This document shows, one piece after another, positions 47,881 through 59,200 of a stretch of 64,000 nt of DNA. The stretch is from positions 1,485,501 through 1,549,500 of the forward strand of contig CM061246.1 in NCBI GenBank assembly GCA_022605425.2, written 5' to 3'. The stretch's first letter is position 1. Each line of letters starts with the position of its first letter. The position numbers and the translations under genes are program-made. The DNA comes from Hamiltosporidium tvaerminnensis. Lineage: Eukaryota > Microsporidia > Dubosqiidae. The notes below the pieces were generated by a model. It was not told where the DNA came from. It made no database searches and worked only from the letters and a program-made list of their open reading frames with translations.

Positions 47881-48714
47881 TTAATGAATTGTTAGATCTT
47901 TATAATCCTTAGAAAAAAAATCCTCTCTTCTAGTATATTCCTGTCCATCGATAAATTTTATTTTGGCGGCAAGACATGCACCTATCAATACAGGATCTTC
48001 TCTTACACTTTCAAAAACTACGGATGCTTCTTTTATATATGAAGGAATTTTTAAATATTTCAAATATTTGATTTGGTTGTTTCCATATGATTCACCTACA
48101 CATAAATCCATGGCCAATCTCTCTTGAAATAATATTTTAAGATCCTCTGAACGACTTCTAATATAAATATTTGAAGCCAAATTTTTTTTATCTTCGATAC
48201 GATTTATAAGAGAAAATACATCATGGACCACCTCATTTAGATTTCCAGAAACATTTTGAGAATATGTCGGACTAAAACTAGTATTTATAATAATTTCCAC
48301 ATTACAGTTCACTTTGTTTTCGCTTTCTATTTTCTTTTTAATAAGTTCTTGCGTATGAACCGGACTAGTAACATTATCTGTGAAACTCAACTCTTCTTCT
48401 TTTATTTCATCCTTATGAACCATATTAACTGTCAAAAATAATATAGTATGAGTTTCAAAGCAAAATGAAGATAATGTCGAAGGAAAAAAAATAGCCACAC
48501 CTAATATTTTAGTGTTTGTTAAAATATGGTCAATAGTTTTTAAAACATAAGAATTCGCGATACAAAAAGGTGTAATAACCATCAAAAAATTGTTTGTTAC
48601 ACTCTTTAAATCCCCATTTAAATATTCTTGCGTTTCATATTCCTTCAACTCTCCTCCATTCAATACTCTTATTCTATTTTCTGTTACTATTTCAAAAAAT
48701 AATATTTGATCCAT
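47881..48714 (-). CDS. Divergent actin-related protein
   Basis: 277 residues; the ATG directly follows CTCCC (CCC 48715-48717). The stretch FLMVITPFCIANSYVLKTIDHI...ILGVAIFFPSTLSSFCF matches the actin segment with the VLLTEAP strand, the FE helix and the LSLYASG region. The end, EDPVLIGACLAAKIKFIDGQEYTRREDFF, matches actin's WIGGSILASL...W.TK.EY. A charged insert lies between (about 105-145). The first nucleotide-binding loop of actin (DxGxxxxKxG) is missing and the protein is about 100 residues short, so ATP binding is doubtful. Candidates are Arp10/Arp11-type dynactin subunits or nuclear Arps; I cannot choose. Same strand as E2F, 390 bases downstream of it. Confidence 0.55.
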   Translation of the reverse strand: MDQILFFEIVTENRIRVLNGGELKEYETQEYLNGDLKSVTNNFLMVITPFCIANSYVLKTIDHILTNTKILGVAIFFPSTLSSFCFETHTILFLTVNMVHKDEIKEEELSFTDNVTSPVHTQELIKKKIESENKVNCNVEIIINTSFSPTYSQNVSGNLNEVVHDVFSLINRIEDKKNLASNIYIRSRSEDLKILFQERLAMDLCVGESYGNNQIKYLKYLKIPSYIKEASVVFESVREDPVLIGACLAAKIKFIDGQEYTRREDFFSKDYKDLTIH

Positions 48715-49104
48715 GGGAGTAGTAAATTAATTATTATTTATTTTAAAAAGGTTTCAGAAATTGATCTTTGTATAAAACTTTGTTTTGTTAAAAAGATATG
48801 ATTTTTAATGATTTAAATTTTTTATATCATATTTGTAAATTAATTTAAGAAAATTCTTATATTAGATGTTCTAAAAAATCTTTTGAATAATTTGAAACAT
48901 TCTTTGTTGCCAAAATAATATAAACACTGATTTTTCTTTTAATAATTTGCTAAATTGAATGTAAAGACAAATATTAATACATTTTGAAAAATCTCTCATT
49001 CTGCTTTTATGGTTCTAAAAAATTATAAAATAATTATTCTTTAATCAATATTTTTTTGTCTCAGAGTATAAAAATGTAAAAACTTGTAAACCAATAATAC
49101 GAAT

Positions 49105-49803
49105 TTAATTATTTTCATCGGAAACGTAATAAACGTTTATTCCACCCTCGTGTGTTGTCAGATTAAGAATATGATTGTTATTTTCAAGGTAGGGAATATC
49201 AAAGGTGGTATCCTTGGGTGTTTTAACAGCAAATATAAGTTTATTTTTTAATACAGGAATAGAATCAATATCTTTATATGTTACAAAGGCATTTGAAAGA
49301 TTTCTTTGACATTTTGACATTTCTTCGAAAGCAGAAATAAGACTTTCAAGTTTTTTATCTAAAAAGAATTCTTCATTTTGTAAAAGCAATAATTCTTCAT
49401 TTTTTTTATCTTCATTATTTTCTAATTTTTTTCTTTGATAGTAAGAAAGCCTATTCGTATTTTCTTTATCAAAAGAAATATCGCTGTGTATTTTCAAATT
49501 CTCGTTTTCAGTTGATTCTTGTTCAAAATTGGATTGTAAATAGTTGCATATTTCACCGCCTTTCCATCTAGCAGTATTTACACCGTATTTACATAATAAA
49601 TCCAAACCTTCTAATACGTTAGTAATATCATATATTCTTCTTTTACTGACACCTAAAATTTGTGATGCTTGTTTTAGATCTACTGTACCTTCAGGTGATT
49701 TTTGTATTAAATTAAGAAATTTTTTAGTCAAAATATACAGCGAATTATCATTTCTACTTGAGGTAGGTGTATCTATGTTTATGTTGTTTGAGGATATAGG
49801 CAT
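49105..49803 (-). CDS. E2F: E2F-family transcription factor
   Basis: Winged-helix DNA-binding activator/repressor of S-phase genes, nuclear, normally a heterodimer with DP. In 232 residues the DNA-binding domain spans about 21-82, with the invariant RRIYDITNVLEG at 55-66 and ARWKGG closing the fold. A charged, probably coiled-coil dimerisation stretch spans about 110-165. A marked-box-like region NAFVTYKDIDSIP...IFAVKTPKDTTFDIPY matches the E2F AYVTYEDIR...IAVKAPPET pattern, which separates it from DP. No obvious Rb-binding tail. CCC triplets lie at -8 to -6 and -12 to -10. A five-codon upstream ORF (ATGAAATACCCACCCAGTAA) overlaps this motif and could lower translation. Confidence 0.9.
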   Translation of the reverse strand: MPISSNNINIDTPTSSRNDNSLYILTKKFLNLIQKSPEGTVDLKQASQILGVSKRRIYDITNVLEGLDLLCKYGVNTARWKGGEICNYLQSNFEQESTENENLKIHSDISFDKENTNRLSYYQRKKLENNEDKKNEELLLLQNEEFFLDKKLESLISAFEEMSKCQRNLSNAFVTYKDIDSIPVLKNKLIFAVKTPKDTTFDIPYLENNNHILNLTTHEGGINVYYVSDENN

Positions 49804-49808
49804 TTACT

Positions 49809-49815
49809 GGGTGGG
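49809..49815 (-). promoter_or_regulatory. Double CCC start-proximal motif of E2F
   Basis: CCCACCC on the minus strand, inside a minimal upstream ORF that ends two bases before the E2F ATG. Confidence 0.45.
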
Positions 49816-50384
49816 TATTTCATTTTCCAGTTTTTAAGAATTAGGTGTTCGATTTTTTTTATTTTTTTAAATATATTTGTTCTAAAATTTTTTACAGTTG
49901 AAAATAAGAAATAACGATATAACACCACAACAATATTTTAAAAACAACGATCCAAAAAACTTCTAAGTATCATTTCGATTTAAATATATTTTTTGTTTTT
50001 AAGATAAGATTGAAAAAATAAAAAAATCTTTGACTTCAAAATAAAAACCAGATTTTTTTTACAAATAAAGATTATGTCTAAATAAGGAATTTTAATTTAA
50101 TAAAGCAGTTAAAAAACATTATAGGAGCTTTTCATATTCAATAAACGCATACAAGTAATTATATGAATCTATCGAATAATAAAAAAAAATTTGACTTTAA
50201 ACTGTATTTTAGTTCTTAATATTTCAATGAGAAGTAAAATATTAAGAATTAATACAATGAAAAACGATATATATGAAAAACGACAATTAAAAATATAAAA
50301 AAATAATTTATTCGATAGTTAAGTGGTTAACCATCGTTTATAAATTTTTATCGTCTTATATTTCGTAAAATTAAATATTTGATT
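49816..50384. other. Intergenic AT-rich stretch
   Basis: Upstream of E2F; no gene recognised. Confidence 0.5.
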
Positions 50385-51135
50385 ATTACTTTATAAGTGG
50401 AGGGAGGATAACCACATAAAAAACTTTCTGCTTGGCAATGAGTGTGTGAAACTGGTGTGAGATCATTGTTTGGATTTTTGGTGGGAATAAAACCACACTA
50501 CATCTTCGGTTGTTCCATGGGAGTTGTTATGAGGAGGAGAGGTCTAAGAAATGGAGAAACTTTTTCCACAAATTTATTTGTAGTTTTTTATGTAACCAGA
50601 TTGCAGACCGCAGCTGAACATGTAGGTAATTGCCATGTAAAAACATGGAAACCTAGCCTTGCTCACTCGGGTTAGAAGACTTAGCGCCTGGGAGATATAA
50701 AACAAAAAACCATTTAAAGCCGGGAGAGCTAAGTAGCAGGTTATACCTGTTGGTATGACATTGCACTGTCTAGGTGGACCCCATGCAAATCTCTGAAATA
50801 TATCTTAGCTAGAAGTTTATTGGGTTCAGAAAGTGTAGAGTAAGTGGGAATGCTGCATAGTCTTGGGGGAGCCCAGGGGGGGCTTCGGCCTTCGATCACA
50901 CTCCATGCAACGGACATTAACGAACTCCGGGCAACTGCCTCGCCTATTAATTAGGTTCTACACACCTGGTAAATGAAAGGCTTTGGGACGTAGGTATCGC
51001 AGGGGTTACCGATGGAGTGTTGGGGTAGCAGTCATTTATGTTAAACCTAGAACTGCGTTAATGTCATGAAAACAAATATAACACTTGCCACTGTTTTAAA
51101 AAAGATGTGATACTTTTAAATAAAGATTACTTTAT
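50385..51135 (+). mobile_element. Repeat family A, intact copy with 10-bp target-site duplication
   Basis: The element body is 50395-51125 (731 bases), bounded by perfect direct repeats ATTACTTTAT at 50385-50394 and 51126-51135. It starts AAGTGGAGGGAGGATAACC and ends GATACTTTTAAATAAAG. It has no terminal inverted repeats and no conserved reading frame. An A/T-rich 3' end and a long target duplication are what target-primed reverse transcription produces. It is therefore probably a non-autonomous retroposon. It is less AT-rich than the surroundings. Confidence 0.8.
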
Positions 51136-51987
51136 CATACGAATTTTGATTAATTTAAAATTTTACTTTTTAAAAACATGAAAAAAAAGAAAATGATTTC
51201 CTGTAGTGGTTGTTTAAAAAGGATAAGATCATCGATGGAAAAGAATTATTTAATATAAGCATACAATCAAACTGCAAATTTTTTAGTGTCAATACATTAA
51301 AAATTTTTGGAGACTGAGCTATATAGAATAAAATTTTAAGGCTGTGTCAGCAAATTTAATAATCCGCAAATTTTTAACGGTCTCTATAACAATTTAAAAT
51401 CGTAACTCAATTAAGAAATTAGAAAAATAACTAATGAATAAAACTATAATCAGGTAAATAGTAAAATAGAATGCACAAATTCGAATACCAAACTGCAAAA
51501 AAAGTTTCAGACTACACTACCTGGTTATCTAAAGATAATAATTACAAATAATTTTATTGAGATAATTCGAAGACAATGGCGAATTACTGCATTTAAAAAG
51601 AATAAAAAATCAAATCTTGTGTCATTATAATAAGCTGTCTATAATAAGCAAATTTTCTTGTTTACAAATAAAATTGTGAATAACCACTTTTATTCCTTAA
51701 TAATACAAGATAATGAGCAAATGATTAACCATATAGATTCTGAAATAGAAAAACTAAAACCTAAAATTAAAATAAATTTAGTCGTTCGGAAAATACTTTT
51801 AATTACTCTCTCATGAATTCAAGCAAATTTAAATCGTAGAAAATAAAGTTTTGAAGGGATTTTTGAAAAATACTATTGAAGTTTTTTGGTTCGAGGGATA
51901 ATAAGAAATATTAGTATTAAGTTTTAAGTTTGTTAGATTCGAGAGATTCTTTTTCACAATTTTCAAAAATTGATTTCTTAAGCTATT
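51136..51987. other. Intergenic AT-rich stretch
   Basis: No gene or repeat recognised between repeat A and the following minus-strand gene. Confidence 0.5.
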
Positions 51988-53394
51988 CTATGCTGATGAG
52001 TTATTTCTCCTTCTTAATTGCTCCATGGACTCTTTCTCAACTGAATGCAACAAGCTATGATATGATTCTTTTGGAAGGTACGTGTTTTTCAGCTCCTTCA
52101 ATATTTCCATCATTCTTTCAATATCTTCTAAACTAATAGACACAGAATAGACGGCGTCCTTGTATTTTTTTAATATATTTTTTAATTTTTGGGTTGCTTT
52201 ACTATCAAAATACAGTAAAAACCGAAAAATAGTTTGAAATCTCAAAATATATATATTTTTTTGATTTTTTTGGGGTTCAGAATAAGAAATACAATTTCTG
52301 TTGAAAAGAATGACCAAGTTGCAATAGTTATTGTTTAAATCTTTTGAAAACCGCAAACGTACAATGAAATTTGAAAACAGCATTCTAAGATATGCTGAAA
52401 TACCACTTAAGCTCTGACTACATATAGTTAAATCCGTGAAACCTTCTATTTTCTGATTTTTCATATTAATTTTCTCATTATTTAAACTCGGATTCCCTAC
52501 AATAGCTTCAAAGATCAACAGGGTTACTAAATAATTTCCTCCTTGTGGTTTTATACTTTTAGAATCTTTTTTAACCAAATTTTCAATTGACAATATTTCA
52601 GGAAGAATTGAATATAAAAACAAAGGTGCATTGTTAAAAATTTCTAATATTTTTGATTTCCAAATTGAATAAATTCCATCGGTACTAATAAATACAATTC
52701 TATTAGTCTTGGGTATTCGAACCTTTAAAATTTTTTTTTCTTTTTCTAAAAAATACTCGAAGGCTGTCGGATCTAAAATTCCATCTTTTTGTGTCAAAAT
52801 ATTATCTGTTATATATTTTTTTATTTCATCACAGGCATTAGAAAAATTTTGATTTACTATTTCTTTTTGTTTAGAATTTAGTTCTATACGAACATAGGGT
52901 TTTCTTTTTTTTTTAAAAATCTTTTTTTTATTATCTTTTAAAAGATAACTGAACAGTTTTCGAAGTTTTGTTTTAGCTTTTTGACGTTCTAGCTCTGGAA
53001 ATGATGTTGTTTTGGAAGCTGGAATTTCTAAATCGGTAGAATTTAGCCGATTATTTTCAACTAACTGTGTCGTTTCTTTATCAGTTGAAGAAGAAACAAT
53101 TTGAGAAGACACCAAAATTCCTGGATTGCACCCTGAATCAGAATTATGTTGTCTTTCTCTGAATTTTTTAGCTTTTTTTGAGCTTTTATATCCATCACCT
53201 CGAACACAAAGTCTTTTTAATGCTTCAGTTTTGGCTTTTCTGCTTCTCTTGCTTTCGAAAGCTGACATGCTTGATCTTTTTTCCGAAGATGCTTGATGCC
53301 CGCAAATGTCTATTCCATAGAATCAAATATTGGATTCACATGTTGAGTCAGCCAATAAATATAACTGCAGGTAAAGAAAAACGATCAAATACAT
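51988..53394 (-). CDS. Unknown protein family member 1, with an in-frame TGA after a signal-peptide-like start
   Basis: Not recognised. The main open frame from ATG 53268 encodes 426 residues: a basic N-terminal third (KRSRKAKTEALKRL, KKKIFKKKRK) and a conserved domain at about 125-400. The domain includes NACDEIKKYI, YSIWKSKILEIFNNAPL, YSILPEILS and SVSISLEDIERMMEIL. The same frame extends upstream through SSEKRSS and GIDICGHQ to a TGA at 53323-53325. Beyond the TGA it continues to an ATG at 53394 with a hydrophobic start (MYLIVFLYLQLYLLADSTC) preceded by ATCC. The paralogue at 54909-56258 also has a hydrophobic start and a stop at the same aligned place. So either translation begins at 53268, or the gene is decaying, or the stop is bypassed. 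Confidence 0.6.
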
Positions 53395-53744
53395 GGATTG
53401 TACTTTTTTTATTTAGATATCTCCATATTAATCTAACCTTTTTTAGAAAAACAAAAAAATTTATTGTTTTAGTTATTTTGAGATCAAACAAATTATTTTT
53501 TTGATGTATTCATAATTAAAAATGAATTCAATTTGGGTTTTTTTCTTTTTTCGGAAACATAAAATATTAGTTTGATAAAAAAATATCGAATTTGGTTTTT
53601 TTTAAAAAATATCATAGCTTAATCTTTTTAAATTTATATAAATAATTTCTTATATAGTTTTTCAAAAAAAATGAAACATATTAGGAATATTGATGGCAGT
53701 GAAAAAAATTTTTTTGATCGAATAAAAGAATTAGATTTGGATCA
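53395..53744. other. Short intergenic stretch
   Basis: AT-rich, nothing recognised. Confidence 0.4.
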
Positions 53745-53995
53745 AATGCCTAAGATGGCTAGGAGAGAGCGTCATTGGTGTTTCTGAAAGACTGAGATGG
53801 ATAAACAACTAACAACATCTTTAAAGCAAGTGAATAACGAGGAAAGTGGTGTTAAACAAGTAAATATGCATTAAATTTACCGTTTTTTTTATATGGCATA
53901 ATCACATTAAAGAAACCGAAAATAATTCCAAATGAAAATTCGGATGAAGAAAAGATGATGAAAAGGTTTGAAGGTGTAAGAATTATTTAAAAGAG
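53745..53995 (+). mobile_element. Retrotransposon 3'-end fragment
   Basis: Matches 42500-42770 of the R4/Dong-like element: CTAGGAGAGAGCGTCATTGG here versus CTGGGAGAGAGCGTCAATGG there, then GACTGAGATGGAT versus GAGCAGAGATGCATG, and a GGATGAAGAAAAGATGATG stretch near the 3' end. It ends shortly before a repeat A copy. Confidence 0.6.
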
Positions 53996-54032
53996 AGAAA
54001 TATTTTATTTGTACCAATTTTAATTAATTGTT

Positions 54033-54792
54033 TTTTCTTACACGTAGTGGAGGAAGGATAACCACATAAAAAACTTTCTGCTTGGCAATGAGTGTGTGAA
54101 ACTCGTATGATGATCATTGTTTGGATTTCTGGTAAAAATAGAACCACACTATATCTTCGGTTGTTCCATGGGAATTATTATTAGAAGGAGAGATCTAAGA
54201 AATCGATTAACTTTTTCTACGAATATATTTGTTGTTTTTTATCTAACCAGATTGCAGACCGCAGCTGAACTTTTAGGTAATTTCCATGTAGAAAGCAAGG
54301 AAAGCTAGCCTTGCTCACTCAGGCTAGAAGACTTAGCGCCTGGGAGATATAAAAAAACCATTAAAAGCCAGAAGAGCTAGGTAGCAGGTTATGTCTGTTG
54401 GTATGACATTGCACCGTCTAGGTGGACCCCATGTGAATCTCTGAAATATATCTTAGCTAGAAGTTTATTGGGTTGAGAAAGTGTAGAGTAAGTGAGAATG
54501 CTGCATAGTCTTGAGGGAGCCCGGGGGGAGGCTTCGGCCTTTGAACACACTCCATGCAATGGACATTAATGAACTCCGGGCAACTTCTTCGCCTATTAAT
54601 AAGGTTCTATACACCTGGTAGATGAAGGTCTTCGAGACGTAGCTATCTCAGGGGTTACCGATGGAGTGTTGGGGTAGCTGTCATTTATGTTAAACCTAGA
54701 ACTGCGTTAATTTCATGAAAAAAAATATAACACTTGCCATTATTTTAAAAAGATGTGATACTTTTAAATAAAGTGAAATAAATTTTCTTACA
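54033..54792 (+). mobile_element. Repeat family A, second copy with 10-bp target-site duplication
   Basis: Body 54043-54782 (740 bases) flanked by TTTTCTTACA at 54033-54042 and 54783-54792. It is closely similar to the copy at 50395-51125 (GTGGAGGAAGGATAACCACA head, TTTTAAATAAAG tail plus a short TGAAATAAA). Scattered differences are spread evenly and no frame is protected. Confidence 0.8.
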
Positions 54793-54908
54793 AGTACTTA
54801 TCACGAAAAAATTTATTATTGCATTCTAGTAGAAAATATTCGCATAAAATTTTTTACTTCTCCTTAGACTTCTTTTAGGATGATTTTTTTTATAAGAAGC
54901 AGGTAAAC

Positions 54909-56258
54909 TTAAAATAAACAAAATAATGAATCGATACTGCTAAAATTGTTTACAATTTCAATCATCTGATTAATATCGTCTGGTCTAATAGGTACATCAG
55001 TAGAAAAAATAGAATATTTTAGCAGTATTTTTTCTAATTTCTGGATTGTTTTTTCATCAGAGAGTAGCAGAAAAGAAAAGATTTGATTTGTTAATCTAAA
55101 TAAATACCCTATAACAAAACAATTGGGATTTTTTTTCAATAAAATATAATGTAGATTCACAAAAATTACAAAATTAGAATAAATTTTTTTAAGGTTTTGG
55201 AAATTGAGATATCAAAACAATATTTTCAAAACACAATCGAATATATGATATACTACTAATAATTTTAAAATCAACAAAAAACAAATCACCAAAGTCATGA
55301 TTTTTCATTTTTTCTAAAAAATGATGTTGTGCAATAAATTCTAATATCAATAAATTTTTTAAATTAAAACCTTTACGTGGTTTAACTCTTCTATTATTGT
55401 TATTAATCATATATTTAAATGATATGATCTCAGGTAGTATCGAATATTAACCAAGGGGGCCTTGTTAAAAATATCTGAAACTTTAGATCTCCAGATTGCA
55501 TAAATGTATTTGGTACTAACAAAAGCTTTTCTCCTAATCTTATTTATTTTAAAAATCAATATTTGATTTTCTTTATCAGAAAAATATTTGAAATCTTCCT
55601 CTTCTAAAATATATTGTTTTTTATTGATCAACATATTTCTTACGTATTTTTGTATTTCGTCACAAGCTGCACAAAAGTTTGATTTAATTATTTTTATTTC
55701 TTTTTCATTTAAATTGTTATACGCATATCTTTTCTTTCTTTTACTAAGGATTTGTTGCCTCGAGGTTTTTCTCACGCGCTGAATATATTTTTTGAATGTA
55801 TTGATATTTTTTTCTCTGTGCCTTGATATATTTACCTTTGAATACGTTCGATTTTTTAATGAAGAGGTCTTGGTAACTTTGGTTCTATTTTCTGCTCGAA
55901 GTTTTATATTTATATTATTTGAAGACATATTGCCTTGTAAATGTACTAAATCGACCAAATTATTTCCATTTTCCCGGAAATTGTGTTTTTCATTAGATTG
56001 ATATGCTACGCCATGGATACGTCCAACATTCTCCATACTTACAAAATTTCCCAAATCGATTCCATTTTTTTACAATGAATCGGGATTCTGTTCTTCGTTT
56101 TCTGATTGTACATTGTCTTCATTCGAGCTTAAACTTCTATTGGTCATATTTTTTTGATGCGTGTATATATTGTCTTTATGGGATGGTACAGTATCGAATT
56201 CACGACTGGACTCTGTTGTAAAATGCAAATAAATGAAAATAACAATACTAAAATTCAT
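54909..56258 (-). pseudogene. Unknown protein family member 2, frameshifted paralogue
   Basis: ATG at 56256-56258 with CCC at -6 to -4 (56262-56264). Frame 1 gives a hydrophobic start (MNFSIVIFIYLHF), a TAA at 56070-56072, then GIDLGNFVSMENV and a long part aligning with member 1 (AACDEIQKYV, YAIWRSKVSDIFNKAPL). A shift near 55450 moves to YSILPEIISF, nearly identical to member 1, then KPRKGFNLKNLLILEFIA (55410-55189). A second shift in an A/T run near 55185-55195 moves to SNFVIFVNLHYIL and VPIRPDDINQMIEIV (to 54909). Similarity is continuous across all three breaks, so this was one gene. It lies in tandem with member 1, with a repeat A insertion between them. Confidence 0.8.
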
Positions 56259-56264
56259 GATGGG

Positions 56265-59200
56265 ATAGTTTTTTTAATTTAAATATTCAAGAATTGGTTT
56301 TTTTGATTGCAAATCAAATTTTAAAAACGGATTAATGAATTTAATTTAATAAATCCAAGTCATTTTAATATCATAATCACAAATTTAAACTTCTAAATAT
56401 GAGATCAATTAATATATATCATTTCCAAAAATAGAACAACCAATAAATATTTAACTACCAGTTCCTCTTATTTCGTAAAACTATTTCTTCTTCGTTTCAG
56501 TAAAATTTATTCATATCAAACTTAATCGAATTTTTTTAAATTATTCAAAAAAAACTGTCAAGTCAAATTAAGAAAATCATTTACGGTTTGATCTTAGTTG
56601 TGATAGATTTTTTTATTGTAAGAATTAAAATGCGTTTTTAGTTACTAACTTAATTTTCTTTAATTCTACTAATAAAGAAAATTTGAAAAAATCCCAATAA
56701 AAAAATATCTAATCTAAATTTATGTGAATTTTTTAATTTAAAAATATATTTCAAAAAAACAATTAGCACATTTAAATTTTATCATTAAAATTTATTTATA
56801 TTTTTTTTCTCTGAAATTTTTTATCTTCGTAGTACAATAAGCTCCTTCATGTTCATAGAACTACGGTTATTTCGAATACACATCCTTTTATTTCTTATAT
56901 ATTTTTATACCTCTCATCATTTTAATTAATTTTTTATTTCTGAAGATATTTACCATACTTTACTTTAAAATCAACAGATATTTGACAAAAAAAGAAGTGA
57001 AGTTTACTCACTTCAAAATAACATCCTAAAAAATTCTTGAATATTTGCATAATTCAATTTCCCTCTAAAGTATCTTTGATTGAAACTAATATCTCAACAG
57101 TAAAAAAATTTCCAAAGATTCATTTTTACAAAAAATCTAAATAGAATTTGTTGGAAATTATGAACACTTAATATTAACTTCAATGTTTTTTGTGCTAACC
57201 TTAATGATAATTAAAACATATAGGGATAAAAATTAAATTAATCTTAAAAGAGTCAAAATGAGCTCTTTTACCTTTATATTTTAGTCAAAGCTTTTTTTAT
57301 TAATACTTATAGATAAAAGGTTTAAAGAAAATAATTCTCCTTTTTGTTTATTAGAATTCTTTTTCTATGCTTTTTTAACTATCATGCTATCTCAGCTGCA
57401 AATTGTCTATAATTCTCAAAATTACCAGTTATTATGGGTAGCTTTAAGTCTCTAATTCGATTGATATTTCATACGCATTAACAGCAATCTCCGCCCTCCA
57501 CAATGTATCATTCTAAATTTCATCTGAAATGACCAATTGAGTCAAATTTAATAAAACACCACTATACCTTCTTATTTTTTGATATTATGCTTCTAAAAAA
57601 TGAATTGTTAAAAAAGGCTGTAGTATTTAAAAATTAACTCTGAATTTGTTTTTTACACTACGTAATGCACTTTTTTGTGCATAAAAAGCGTTGATACAAT
57701 GTTTAACCCATTATTTTCTGATTTTGCATGTAATTCTTTGACTAACCGTTTTTTTATACCCTGATTTATATTATAAAGTTTAATATTCGCTCCTGGCTTA
57801 CGTAGTATTTTATGTATAGTACAATAATTGGTCCTGTAAATAACCTCTATAGAGGTAGATTTTAAAATATCGATGGTTTGGGATTGCAAATTGCTTCAGA
57901 AACACCAAAGTTTTAAACATAAATTGCAAAAATATTTAAATGAATACACAAGCTTTTTGTTTACTAAGAAGCTTCGATGATTTTTTTTGTATTTCCCTTT
58001 ACATTTAAAATACTCTAATAATGATCATTCTGGTAAATATATTTCGGTGATTTATACAATACAGTATATTGTATGGTTTTAAATATTTTCTAAATACTTT
58101 CTTTTTTTCTGTCTTTACTTACGTTCTTTGGTAAAATACTTATTATGTATTTATTAATATATGAAGTTAAAATATAAATAAAAATGTTTAAAAAGAAGAA
58201 AAACTAAAATAATTTTATACATCGTGTATTAAGTTCATTGCAAGCATCTAAAATTTTAAACTATTTTTTTAAACTTGCAAATTTTAACAAAACAAAAACC
58301 AAAAACTGCAAAAAAGAGGGGCAAAAGGAATAGAAATAATTTTTATCGGATTTAAGTTCGTATTTAACCTATAAAAATTTTTTATAACGCCAGCATATTA
58401 AGATGGAATGGATAAGGAAATAATTTAGTGGTGTGTGATATCTCAATATATTTGAAACGAATAGAAAATAAGAATATGGCGATAGAAAATATCTGTAAAA
58501 CTAATGCGTTTTAAAAAATTCAAAAGTGTCTTTGAAAATAGGAACATTATTGGATATGAAGGACATTTCGGATTGTGCAATTTATTGACTTGTTGTTAAA
58601 TGAAACCTTCTTGTCCTGCTGAATTTCACTCCCGGCTAAAATAAAATCAAGCAGATCAACACAACTGTTAAATTATTTGAGGTCAGATGAGAAATTATAT
58701 TTATACATTTTTCGGGTGTAATGAATCGTTTTGCAGTACTTAAAAGATATAAATAGATTAAAAACTCTTTTAAACAAAAAAATTTAATAAAATAAAAAAC
58801 GATCCAAAAAATTCAGGAAATTAAAAAGCGAGTTCAAAAAAATAGAAAAAAATGATGAAAATGTAAAAACCAAAAGAAAAAAATTCTGTTCAGAATTATT
58901 TGCAAAAAATTACAGCACAAAAAATAAATTAACCAAAATATTGAATGCATTATTTTTGCAAAGGTCCTTTTTTGTATGCTTTCACTGGTTTTTTACGATT
59001 CTTTCTAAGACTAGACGTTAAGCTCGAAGAAACGAACTTTCATTTACATTCATAGAAAAAAAATCCCTAAAATAATATTGGATTCATTATTTGAGCCATA
59101 ATCCCTCAATCATCCCAATAGAAATTTAATACTTTCACCTAGTCTGTTTCTCGCATATTTTTTAGTCTTTCATATCCCATTTTTAGTAGTCTTCTGACAT

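Noticed and set aside
50810-50860. Words in repeat A resembling large-subunit rRNA (GTGTAGAGTAAGTGGGA and GTATGACATTG)
   Set aside because: Only two short words match, with wrong spacing and no surrounding similarity or structure. Treated as chance.
53178-53504. 108-codon plus-strand ORF
   Set aside because: Shadow of the minus-strand unknown gene and its leader.
57653-57889. 78-codon minus-strand ORF
   Set aside because: Starts from TTG, has no start motif and matches no family I know. Possibly a relic but not supportable.
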